A stretch of DNA of 64,000 bases, from NCBI RefSeq assembly GCF_000002235.5, contig NW_022145604.1:6545077-6609076 (forward strand). The letters are read 5' to 3'. Below, piece after piece: positions 54,225-64,000 of the stretch (position 1 is the stretch's first letter; each line of letters starts with the position of its first letter). Made by a program: the position numbers and the translations under genes. Source of the DNA: Strongylocentrotus purpuratus. Lineage: Eukaryota; Echinodermata; Echinoidea; Camarodonta; Strongylocentrotidae. Under the pieces are notes generated by a model. That model worked only from the letters and a program-made list of their open reading frames with translations. It was not told the DNA's origin and did no database searches.

Positions 54225-54480
54225 TTTTAATCAAGAACTGTTCGGAGACCGACGCCCACCAGCTGTTCCATGAAATCACCTTACCTCTCAACAAGATCTG
54301 AAACCCGCTCCTTTCTGCCAAACCCTAATATCATCCGCACTAGGACTGCTGGTTTATTACGTATTCATTGATCACATTATCTATGTATTTTACTAAAGCA
54401 CAAAAGACCCCCCCCCCCCCCCCCTCTGCCAAAAAAAGAGATTTTAAAAAATGATAAATTTTACCTTTTTTAAACAAAAA
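54225..54480 (+). pseudogene. Degenerate tandem copy of the CROT terminal exon
   Basis: Reads NCSETDAHQLFHEITLPLNK and then stops at TGA, so it lacks NLLLSAKL and the peroxisome signal. The match extends into 3' UTR sequence (ACTAAAGCACAAAAGAC and beyond), so the duplicated unit is about 240 bases. No acceptor precedes it, and it would lie within the CROT 3' UTR. Confidence 0.9.
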
Positions 54481-54646
54481 TGAAAATGCCCCCCCCCCCT
54501 GGCAAAAAACAACTAAAAGGGTTTTGTTTTTTTGTTTGTGCTCAAGGAAGTGTTCATACAGAGTTTGTGTACTAACAACCCTCTGATCTCAGGTATTTTA
54601 CCATTGTATATATACTTTGTAATAATGAACAAATTAACATATTTTT

Positions 54647-55932
54647 ATGCCTCCGCCACCGAAGGTGGTGCCGGAGGCATCATGTTTTCGGGTTGTCCGT
54701 CCGTACGTCCGTACGTCCCGTTTGACCGTTATCACAATATCTCAAGAACCATTTAAGATTTAAACTTAAGACTCGGGAATAGTATTTATCACCATAGGAA
54801 GACGATTTGATTAGATTTTGGAGTACGTAGGTCAAAGGTCACAGGTCACAGAGGTCAACTTATGAAATTCCTTGTATTGAGTTTGTTAGTGCGATATCTC
54901 AAGAACCATTTGAGATTTAAACTTCAAACTTAAGGATAGTATGTATCACCATAGGAAGACGATCTGATTAGATTTTGGAGCACGTATGTCAAAGGTCAAG
55001 GGTCACAGAGGTCAACTTATGAAATTCCATACATTGAGATTGTTATCATGATATCTCAAGAACCACTGGAGATTTAAACTTCAAACTTAGTGATAGTGTG
55101 TATCACTATAGGAAAACAATCTGATTAGATTTTGGAGCACGTATGTCAAAGGTCAAGGGTCACAGAGGTCAACTTATGAAATTCCATACATTGAGATTGT
55201 TATCATGATATCTCAAGAACCACTGGAGATTTAAACTTCAAACTTAGTGATAGTGTGTATCACTATAGGAAAACAATCTGATTAGATTTTGGAGCACGTA
55301 GGTCAAAGGTCAAGGGTCACAGAGGTCAACTTATGAAATTCCATACATTGAGATTGTTATCATGATATCTCAAGAACCACTGGAGATGTAAAAACTTCAA
55401 ACTTAATGATAGCGTGTATCACTATAGGAAGACAATCTGATTAGATTTTGGAGCACGTAGGTCCAAGGTCAAAGGCCACAGGGCTCATTATGAATGCAAA
55501 AACAGCTTGTGATCGCGTTATCTCAAGAACCGATTGATGGATTCATGCCAAAATTAGGTCATGTTTGTTACTTGCAGAGCCAATGAACTGAGTAGATTCT
55601 TGGTTCATAAGGTCAAAGGTCAAAGGTCATGGGCCCATTATGTATGCAAAAATAGCTTGTGAACGCATTCTCATTAGAACTGACAGATGGATTACTATTT
55701 AACTCAGAACATCTTGCAGAGCCAATGAACTGAGTAAATTTTATGGTCATGAGGTCAAAGATCAAAGGGTCATATATGTATATGAGAAATTGCTTGTAAT
55801 CACAATATTCTGAGAACCTGTCAATGGATTACCATTGAACGTGAATTCAATTTTTTTTTTCTGTTTTGGTTTGTAAAATTGCTCTATAACGGAGGCATCA
55901 TTTTCGACTGCGTGCAGTCGAATTCCATCTAG
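54647..55932 (+). mobile_element. Helentron-like non-autonomous element, copy 3
   Basis: Starts ATGCCTCCGCCACCGAAGGT (a hairpin with GGTGGTGCCGGAGGCAT) and ends with the hairpin GACTGCGTGCAGTC followed by GAATTCCATCTAG, then TT. It is flanked by T on both sides. The inverted copy of the 5' end (GGAGGCATCATTTT) sits inside the 3' hairpin, an asymmetric arrangement. The core consists of repeated units of about 120-150 bases, each with an AGGTCAAAGGTCA-type direct repeat. No coding capacity. Family placement is inferred from structure. Confidence 0.65.
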
Positions 55933-56999
55933 TTAATTATTATTGTTGTTCATGTTGTTCATGAAGCAAAGCTATGCAGCAACATTTAACCCCTTCAAAT
56001 TATTTTCTTTTAAAGTAAGTTTTTAAGATCGTATGTAATTTGAACTGCCTTTTCAGTTACATGGTTTTCATGTACTGTGGTTTATTTGACAAACTTCAGT
56101 TTTAGGCAATGATGAACGGACTGAAATGTTGAAAATTTGAATGTATTTCTAAATGTACATCCGTTATCCTTTCATCCATTTGAGCCGTTCTACTGGACAG
56201 ACAACTTTAAATGAATATCATTGAATATTGTCAGAAGCAAAAAAATAATGTCTTCCTCTTTAGTTGAATTAAAATCAATTTATTGTGATTTGATGTTAAA
56301 ATCAGATTTGAACAATGCAGCTTGACCGGATGCACCTGCTATTGCAGGTGCATATGTTTTCTATTGATTTTGTCTCAATATTATTGTTGTATTTATGTGA
56401 CTTAATTTGCCAAATGAAATAACAATAATAATGATGAAAGTCGCCCTTATCCGCCAGAATTTTTTTTTTCCTCGACATCTGGCTACTTTGAATTAGAACT
56501 ACCCTGAAATCATTTAGAATCAATTTACCTGTTTCAATGAGTGAAGTAAATTAAGTGCATGCAAGTAATCTTAGAATCTCTCCAACAAGTTTCTGCAAGT
56601 CACGGCATGGAGAAAAAAATAATGTAAAAAATGAACACTACATGATTATTACAGTCCTTGCCTGACCGAACGATCAGAGTTTAGCTAGTGCACTTTATCA
56701 TGTGTCGCCTGAAGAATATATTATATTGTTACCCATACAAGGCATTTTAGCTGTATAATAAAAAGTCGTATTTTGCACGCTGCTCCGAATACGAAACCAG
56801 AGCGGGCAATATTTGCCATATTGCCCCCTTCTGGGTTTTCCCCGTAGACCACAGTACTAAATTAGAGGGCAACATTCTGCCATATTCGACTCTTTCTTGT
56901 CAGTGCGCATTTATTAAAGTGCATACGCGCTGTATTGTTTATGCTTGGTCAATATGTCTGATGTACCCCTCAAGCCCAGTCAATATAATTATATATGAA

Positions 57000-57021
57000 T
57001 ATATATATGTATATGTATGTA

Positions 57022-57079
<58 letters not shown>

Positions 57080-57080
57080 C
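57000..57080. repeat. (TA)n microsatellite
   Basis: About 60 bases of near-perfect TA repeat with TATG borders, downstream of CROT. Confidence 0.95.
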
Positions 57081-57469
57081 ATTTACTTCCATCGAATGAT
57101 CACATTACATTATTTTATCATCTTGCTATATATTTTATATTTCATATCTAGTACTATCTTTGAAAATATATCGATGTAAATAATTTTGATATAAATTTGT
57201 TCTTGGATTCATACATGATTTTTATGGAAATACATGAAATTATAAAATCTGCACAATTTATATGTATCTTTGGCTTTACTTTTTTTGACGAATGGTGTAT
57301 TGTGAAGTCAGATGGTGTGCTAGAGATGTGTGTGTAGAAACATATATTTGTGAAGGTAGATGAAAAGTTGTAGATATTTACTTGTTTAAACTAGCTATAA
57401 AAAGAACGTAAATAAAAGTTCATAATTTTATACCTGTGTATGTACATTCAACTTGGATGATAGGAGGAG

Positions 57470-57472
57470 GAG

Positions 57473-57516
<44 letters not shown>

Positions 57517-57655
57517 AGTTTGGAAATAAAATGGAAAGATAAAAGGAAAATATAAAGCAAGAAGCAATGCGAGAGAAAGGATGAGAAGGAATCAGAGAAG
57601 AGATAAAGAAAGGAAGAGATAAGAAAGGAAGAGAGAGAGAGAGAGAGAAAGAGAT
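57470..57655. repeat. GA/GGAA purine microsatellite
   Basis: GA runs at 57478-57511 and 57633-57652 with purine-rich DNA between them. Confidence 0.9.
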
Positions 57656-57784
57656 TGTTTGTACTGAAATAAATTCTAAATGACATGGTCGCAAAGACTT
57701 CCAAAATCTCAACAATAGCCCTGCACATCACCTTTTGAAATGTCTGAACATTAATATGTTAAAATACATCAACGAACTAGCAAT

Positions 57785-57878
57785 TTGTTTAGGGCTTCAA
57801 TATAACACCATATCACAGACACTGATAACACATAGGGCCATTCATCTCAGATTTAACATTGTTAAACGATCCCTTTAA
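57785..57878. mobile_element. TTAA-site MITE family C, right half
   Basis: Matches the right end of the 44.2-kb copy (CACAGACACTGATAACAC to GATCCCTTTAA). Confidence 0.75.
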
Positions 57879-58000
57879 AGTGAATTTTGTCATCAATTTT
57901 TTTTGGCTAATTTGGGGCTCCCAACACTTCCGAGGTGCTATAGGGCGAATGATTGTGGTAAGGGCTGTAGCATCTTCTTTTCATATTTCCCTTGCCCTTC

Positions 58001-58037
<37 letters not shown>

Positions 58038-58510
58038 TCCACACTCCTCTTTCTTCACTCTCTACCTTTTTATTAGGTGAAAGCCCCCCCCCCCCCCCCC
58101 CCCATGTCCCTGATGGCTATGTCACTTTGATCAACACCTTTTTAATTACAAGGGCTGATTCAGGTTAGTCTGCAGGCAGAGACTCTAATTTGACACTTTT
58201 ACATTACCAGAATTCATAGAGCAGAGCCTAGCTCTACCAGCCTATAGGCTATAGATGTCCTAATTACAGTATACAGAGCATAATGCAGTATACCGTCACC
58301 ATAGTGTCATAGTGCAGACATGCGCACAACGACTGACAATAGTGTTTGTGACTGCCCCGAGGTTCAGATTGTTTGAAAGTTAAGAAATCTCACAGTAGTT
58401 CAAAGATCAACTTGGCAATCAGCCACTCAAGGACGAAACTGATACGAAGTTGAACTCTGGATTTCTTGAAGGACACTTATCAGTAGAAGGCTTCGAATAT
58501 TGATACAATA

Positions 58511-58741
58511 TCATTGGCGGATCCAGGATTCTCTTTCGGGGGGGGGGGGGCATAAGTCAAAATATATCTTTATAATTAGTAAGTGAGAAAAAAGGTCGTC
58601 ACGTTTTGCAAAACGTTTGCTTGAGAGACAATTTGGAGTACAAAATTCACCTCTAGCTGCCTTTAAAAGAGATTTAAAACGGGTTTTACGGGGTACGTGC
58701 TCCCCCCCCCCCCCCGCCTCTGGTTTTTGGATCAACCAATG
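58511..58741. mobile_element. Inverted-repeat element with G/C runs (TTGGCGGATCC type)
   Basis: CATTGGCGGATCCAGGA at the left and GGATCAACCAATG at the right, with G-run and C-run just inside the two ends. Confidence 0.6.
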
Positions 58742-59423
58742 AGCATTTACAAACTAAACAACAGATAAGTTTGTTGTCCACATATTTATCTTATGTACAG
58801 TCTGTGACACAAATCGCTATATAAAATTATGTCTGTCAAATCCTATCAGTGACAATTAGGAGAAACTCAAAAGGCAGACACCCTGTATTACTGCACCTTA
58901 TTCATCTGTAACACGGAATCGTTCTCAACCATAATATTCAGGTACGTATATGTACTTGAATTACAAATATACAGTAGATTACACCGGGATTACATAGAAG
59001 GCACTTAAGAATTATACGTTTGATCGTTTATACTTCCAAAAGAAAATATATAACATAAACATCAAATTAATTCCGAATAAGATTTTTTGGAAGTTCTTCG
59101 AATGTTATTCTTTAAAATAATGCTAGGAATATATGATTAGATGTTCGGTTATTGAAGAAAAACAATGCACAGAACGGTGGGTAGCAGTAATTAAAAACAC
59201 AACAGTTGCGATTGTACACGGCAGCTGTAACAGAGCACGTAACTCTTTTAACTCATAGTCATAAATTAATAATGACACTAAAATCTGAATAGCTCAATGT
59301 TGGCAGAAATGATAGATGACTCAGGTTGCACCATTGTTGATATTCAAAATACACGATATCATTGTTGTTGTCCTCCTCAAATCTTCAAAGCCTGAAGCGT
59401 GTTCCCATATCAAGAAAAGAGAA

Positions 59424-59535
59424 ATGGACCGGAAGTCGACCTCCCAGTGGGAACCCACCTTCAAGTATGACGAGGGCCTGCCATCATTGCCGGTTCCACC
59501 ACTGCAACAAACTCTCAATAAATACCTGGATTCAG
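59424..59535 (+). CDS. First coding exon of a second, tandem CROT-like gene
   Basis: Encodes MDRKSTSQWEPTFKYDEGLP then SLPVPPLQQTLNKYLDS plus one base. It has the same length (112 nt) and phase as CROT exon 1 and a good donor CAG|GTAAGA. The frame is intact and differences from CROT exon 1 are mostly conservative. No second exon (VKPF-like) is visible by 64,000, so intron 1 exceeds 4.4 kb or this is an orphan exon. Confidence 0.85.
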
Positions 59536-59729
59536 GTAAGAGTACATCTTTCTTGGAGTGTCAGAATGGGTGCCATGGTTTCATGTATTTACTCAACCTG
59601 CAGCTGCCCCCCCCCCCCCCCCCCACCCCCACCCAACCTGCTAAAGAATTGTTATCATGTAGTTCCAATATTCGGGCAACCACCAACTCATATTCGGGCA
59701 GTGAGTACGTTTCCCGTTGTTCCGTCTTA

Positions 59730-60115
59730 GGGCGTGTTTATGCTTCACTTTTTCAGGCCAGAATCAGGCATCTGTTACGCGTTTAGTTTAAAACACGGTT
59801 GCGTCCATGCTCACTTTTGTAGAATCACCGAAAAACGGCGATCACGATCGCCGATCGTAAACTCACAAAAAGATGCGTTTACAATTTGTAAACGCGTTTA
59901 AATGGGGTCAACGCACTGACCTCTAGTGGGTCTACGAAGCATGCACAGTGAAGGTTTGCGAATCCAGCTGGAAGACCCACACAGGGAGAATTGCCTTGAG
60001 GAGCCAGAGAAGCTAGCATAAACAGTACATCGTGGAACTGCGATTACGATGAGCGTTTACGATGAGCGTTACAAATCGCTCATTCTGCCTTCAAAAGTGA
60101 AGCATAAACACGCCC
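59730..60115. mobile_element. 386-base Harbinger-like MITE with TTA target duplication
   Basis: Inverted ends GGGCGTGTTTATGCTTCACT of about 24 bases, flanked by TTA on both sides, as in PIF/Harbinger elements. Internal GCGATCACGATCGCCGATCG is itself self-complementary. It lies 194 bases after the CROT-like exon 1. Confidence 0.83.
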
Positions 60116-60416
60116 TTACTTGGGCAACGAGGTACCCGGATATTTGCTCACTACCCCCCCCCCCCCTTGCCCCTTTATAGTGGAAAAATATTGCATTTTG
60201 AAGAGAAACAGACACAAATACTGTCCTGTATGTTTTCTGTCTTTACTCAATTTCTTTTTCTTCTCTGCCGTACACTATATCAAGGACGCAGGTCTAAGAA
60301 ACCATGATTGTAAATAACTTTTCATCCAAAGCTACCATGACTTGTGTACCTCAGTAACACATATTTCTCGCTTTCATGCCAGTTCCAGCAGCCAAATTGA
60401 AGAGACCAGTAGCAAC

Positions 60417-60912
60417 AGGGGCGGATCCACGTAGCGATTTTTCCGGCCCGGCCCCCCCCCCCCCCCAGCCACCCAAAACGATAACAAATAGGATAGTAAC
60501 GTAAAGAGACGGCACTAAATGTTGTATTAAGATTTGGCTACCCCCCCCCCCCCCACTTGACGCCCGCTGGATCTTCTGCAGGCGTGGATCCACGGGGGGG
60601 GGGGGGCTGACGGGTCAACAACAAAACAAGAATTAAACAAAAAAAATCTCACGAATTAGGTCCCCCCCCCCAAAAAAAAAAATAAATAAATAAAAAAAAA
60701 TAGTGGTCTCACCCCCCCCCCCCCCCCCCCCGCTTATTCACCGGCTGACTGAGTCGGCGCAAAATATTTCCTGAAAAATTGGACAAAAAAAGTGACTCCT
60801 ACCCCCCCCCCCCCCCCCCCCCGCTTATTCACCGACGGCTGAGTCCCAACTAATATTTTCTCACGGATTGGCCCCCCCCCCCCTCTTCCCGCCGGCTGGA
60901 TCCGCCACTGAG
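60417..60912. mobile_element. Element with GGCGGATCC ends and a cluster of poly-C runs
   Basis: Left GGGGCGGATCCACG, right GGCTGGATCCGCCACTGAG. The interior has several C runs of 12-20 bases and one G run, plus repeats of CCGCTTATTCACCG. It looks like nested or tandemly expanded copies of the 58.5-kb type. Confidence 0.6.
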
Positions 60913-61074
60913 TAGCAACAATATCACAAAAAAAACTTGCATAAAGCTACATGATCTTTTCTTTAATAAATAGAAATCCATACCTCAAAAAATACATTTA
61001 ATCTTCATAACTTCGTACTGTACAAGAACCTCTCAAATCTTGCTATATAAGGTATTTATTGGTAATTTGGGACA

Positions 61075-62720
61075 CCATCCTGTATAGAAGAGCAGATGAA
61101 AGATGGACAAACAAAGAATAACATAAGGAATGGTAGGTAGAAAATGATTGAACGACAAAAACAAAGAATAACATAAGAGGAGGTGAACGAAGGAAGAAAC
61201 AAAGAATAACGTAAGAGAAGGTGATAGAAGGAAGAAACAAAGAAATCATAAGGAAAGACAGAGAGAGAAGGTGATAGAAGGAAGAAACAAGGAAATCATA
61301 AGGAAAGACAGAGAGAGAAGGTGATAGAAAAGAAACAACGAATAAGATAAGGAAAGACGGAAAGAGAAAGTGATAGAAGGAAGAAACAAAGCATAATAAA
61401 AACAATGATTATAATAAGAATAGAAGAAAGAAACAAAGAATAACATATAGGAAAGATAAGATAGGCGTATCCTGATTTATGGCTAATTTCCGGTTCCGGG
61501 TAAAAGGGCGACCATCTTTATTATAGTTATGAATATTGGGCTCCCCTAAACCGTTTTGATCATTCAAGGCATTCTAGTAAATATCCAAAGTCTAAATGTT
61601 GCTAATTATAGCTTTATCAGAATAGAAGGAAGAAACAAAGAATAACATTTGGAAAGACAGAAAGAGAAATGATAAAGAATATATAATGGAAAGATAGAAG
61701 AGAATATGAAAGATGGACAAACAAAGATTAACATAAGGAATGGTAGGAAGAAAATGATAGACGATAAACACAAATAATAACATAAGAGAAGGTGATAAAA
61801 GGAAGAAACAAAGAGTAACATAAGAGAAGGTGATAGAAGGAAGAAACAAAGAATAACATAAGAGAAGGTGATAGAAGGAAGAAACAAAGAATAACATTTG
61901 GAAAGACAGAAAGAGAAATGATAAAGAATATATAATGGAAAGATAGAAGAGAAGATGAAAGATGGACAAACAAAGATTAACATAAGGAATGGTAGGAAGG
62001 AAATGATAGACGATAAACACAAAGAATAACATGAGAGAAGGTGATAGAAAAAAAGAAACAAAGAATAACAAAAGGAATGTATGCACTAGCCAATGTGGAG
62101 AGCCTCTAGACAGAATTTAAAAATTCTTGTAGGTGATCCTCAGGCATTGGCTGGTGCTAAATATCATTATGTTTATGCTAAATCATTAATTTTGTCAACC
62201 TTGATGCTTTGTATGTTATCATCTTGCTTGGAAAAAAATAATAATAATAAAAAAATATATAAAAAAATTATAAAGTGATAGAGTGATAAACACAAAGAAT
62301 TAGATAAGTTTTAGAGAAGGTGATATAAGGAAGAAACAAAGAATAATAAAAAGAATATATAATGGAAAGATAGAAGAGAAGATGAAAGATGGACAAACAA
62401 AGATTAACATAAGGAATGGTAGGAAGAAAATGATAGACGATAAACACAAAGAATAACATAAGAGAAGGTGATAAAAGGAAGAAACAAAGAGTAACATAAG
62501 AGAAGGTGATAGAAGGAAGAAACAAAGAAATCAGAAGGAAAGACAGAGAGAGAAGGTGATAGAAGGAAGAAACAAGGAATAAGATAAGGAAAGACAGAAA
62601 GAGAAAGTGATAGAAGGAAGAAATAAAGGATAATAAAACAATGAATATAATAAGAATAGAAGAAGGAAGAAACTAAGAATAACATATAGGAAAGACAGAA
62701 AAATATGTACTTGTGACTTT
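61075..62720. repeat. Purine-rich minisatellite, units of about 36-40 bases
   Basis: Repeats of GATAGAAGGAAGAAACAAAG plus AATAACATAAGAGAAGGT, interrupted near 61465-61620 and 62085-62275. Larger blocks of about 280 bases recur (for example GATGGACAAACAAAGATTAA at 61713, 61962 and 62389), indicating higher-order duplication. Nearly all purines are on the plus strand, so minus-strand frames are Phe/Leu/Ser-rich and spurious. Confidence 0.9.
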
Positions 62721-64000
62721 TAGTACCCATTAATCATTTGGTGAGTGATTTCGTATTTCTTATTTTAGGAAGTCTTGTAATTGGTCTTAAATGAATCAGC
62801 CCTTTATTTTTAGCTCGGGGTCCTTGACGGAAGCGTGCCAGGTTGTTGAACATGTGTCCACAGTGTCCAAGTTAACAACAATGGTTGGCATGGGAGCCAC
62901 CTGGCATGAGCCCGCCGACATTTCCATGCATACCTTTGTGTACTCTTCCTCCGAGCAGCAGCAGTGCAGCTGCCCTCCCAATAACTTTTTAAACTTAGAA
63001 TATATCATATGCAACGCAAAGTGGTATTGTGTTTATTATTTACTGTAATGATAGATGCAGATTTCATGACCTTGCTTTTTGAACAAAAACACACAAAAAT
63101 TTTATGAATTCCTCGATAATAAATGTGAAGCATATTTTCTAACTATTTGCTAGGTTTCCCGGATTCCCTGCCTATGTAATGTATTTTATTGCTATGTTGT
63201 CTTTATCTGTGGTGAGTTTTTCTATTTCCTGTTTACTTTATCATGCACATGTATTGATTTTTAAAATTATATTTATATCTATTTCTGTGATCAGGCACCC
63301 TCCTCCCCCCCCCCCAAAAAAAAAAATAACCCCTTTGTTTGATTTTCAGTTAAAGCTCAATAAAGGTGTATTGGTCAGTTTGATCAAATTTCAGATTTTA
63401 GTATTTCAAATTTAAATAATTCTTTAATTTTCAGGCAAAACATAATGCAATGAATAGGTTTATTTAGAAAATAGAAAATAAAAACAGACACAAATAAGTA
63501 ATGGCACGAGAAAACAGGAACTAGAAGCTGAGCTTGATGAAGTATTAGTTCTACAAAGGCTGTTTTACAATACCATGTGCATGCAAGGGTGCATTCGTAA
63601 TAGTTATTGTCCATGCTCATTGGACTGTGCTGTGTGTTTTGCACTCGCTATTCATAGAACCATGGCGTTAATCAAATTATTTCCAAAACAACCTGGCAAG
63701 GGGGGATTTGGGGCTTGGCACAATGGGGATTAGCCCTGTGGCATGATAAGAGTTAAAAACAAAGTATACATGTACATAGAAAAAAGTTTTAAAAGGAGGA
63801 AATAATGGGAGAAAATAGTAGAAGGAACAAATAAACAAAGATAGAAAAGGAAAAAGGAATGATTGCAAAATCTCTGAAAAAGTATACTTTATTCTATTTA
63901 ATTTTAAATTTTGTAATAGCCTCACAATTTAGAAGAAAGAGTTTTAGGCCGACTTTGTCTGATTTTTTTTTTTTTTTTTTGGGGGGGGGGGGTATTGGTA

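Larger units (their letters stand above)
54094..59423 (+). other. CROT downstream region to the CROT-like exon
   Basis: Contains the dead terminal-exon copy, the third Helentron-like element, TA and GA microsatellites, half of a family C MITE and a G/C-run element. A promoter for the downstream CROT-like gene should lie near its 5' end but none is evident. No other coding sequence is recognised. Confidence 0.5.
59536..64000 (+). other. Presumed intron 1 of the CROT-like gene
   Basis: Repeats dominate: a Harbinger-like MITE, the poly-C element and the purine minisatellite. A GC-richer open patch at 62810-62990 is unrecognised. A T run then G run lies at 63963-63992. Confidence 0.45.

Noticed and set aside
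61075-62720. Possible CRISPR-like array of short repeats
   Set aside because: Units are contiguous and degenerate with no unique spacers, and the DNA is clearly eukaryotic.
61043-62730. Several Phe/Leu/Ser-rich minus-strand frames that look like membrane proteins
   Set aside because: They arise from a purine-rich minisatellite; identical short peptides recur in shifted frames, with no start context or domain.

Overview
This window is animal nuclear DNA, most likely from an echinoderm such as a sea urchin. It holds three intron-rich genes, two of them complete. Introns are AT-rich and packed with short DNA transposons, tRNA-derived SINEs ending in ATTATT-type tails, microsatellites and long G or C runs. 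The encoded proteins are clear animal orthologues. The species call is an inference from gene content and repeat style, not from a search.

Layout. (1) About 1-20,000, minus strand: an AF10/AF17 (MLLT10) orthologue, reconstructed as 15 coding exons and 1116 codons, with the PZP histone-reading module, basic linker, octapeptide plus leucine zipper (DOT1L-binding) and a Q/H-rich C-terminus. (2) About 20,240-39,140, plus strand: a CCDC148 orthologue (13 coding exons, 618 codons). Its probable 5' exon starts 266 bases from the AF10 start codon, so the two genes probably share a divergent promoter. (3) 41,348-54,093, plus strand: peroxisomal carnitine O-octanoyltransferase (CROT; 15 coding exons, 610 codons) with the catalytic His and a C-terminal AKL peroxisome signal. 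(4) 59,424-59,535: first coding exon of a second, tandem CROT-like gene whose remainder is not visible before 64,000. Exon sums are divisible by three, and splice phases agree at every junction of all three models.

What stands out is local. Partial tandem duplications overlap exons or splice sites at six places in the three genes, most leaving decoy splice sites or dead exon copies. Three copies of a Helentron-like element carry arrays of perfect DR1 nuclear-receptor half-site pairs; one lies directly downstream of CROT. A tandem duplication at 20.6-23.2 kb has been hit in each unit by a different transposon, so the sister unit shows the empty site. A complete hAT-like element has perfect 8-base target duplications. 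CCDC148 has two introns that only work with GC donors.

No bacterial operon, CRISPR array, rRNA gene or functional tRNA gene was seen, and no retrovirus, LTR element or Polinton was recognised. I found no convincing new multi-gene system.
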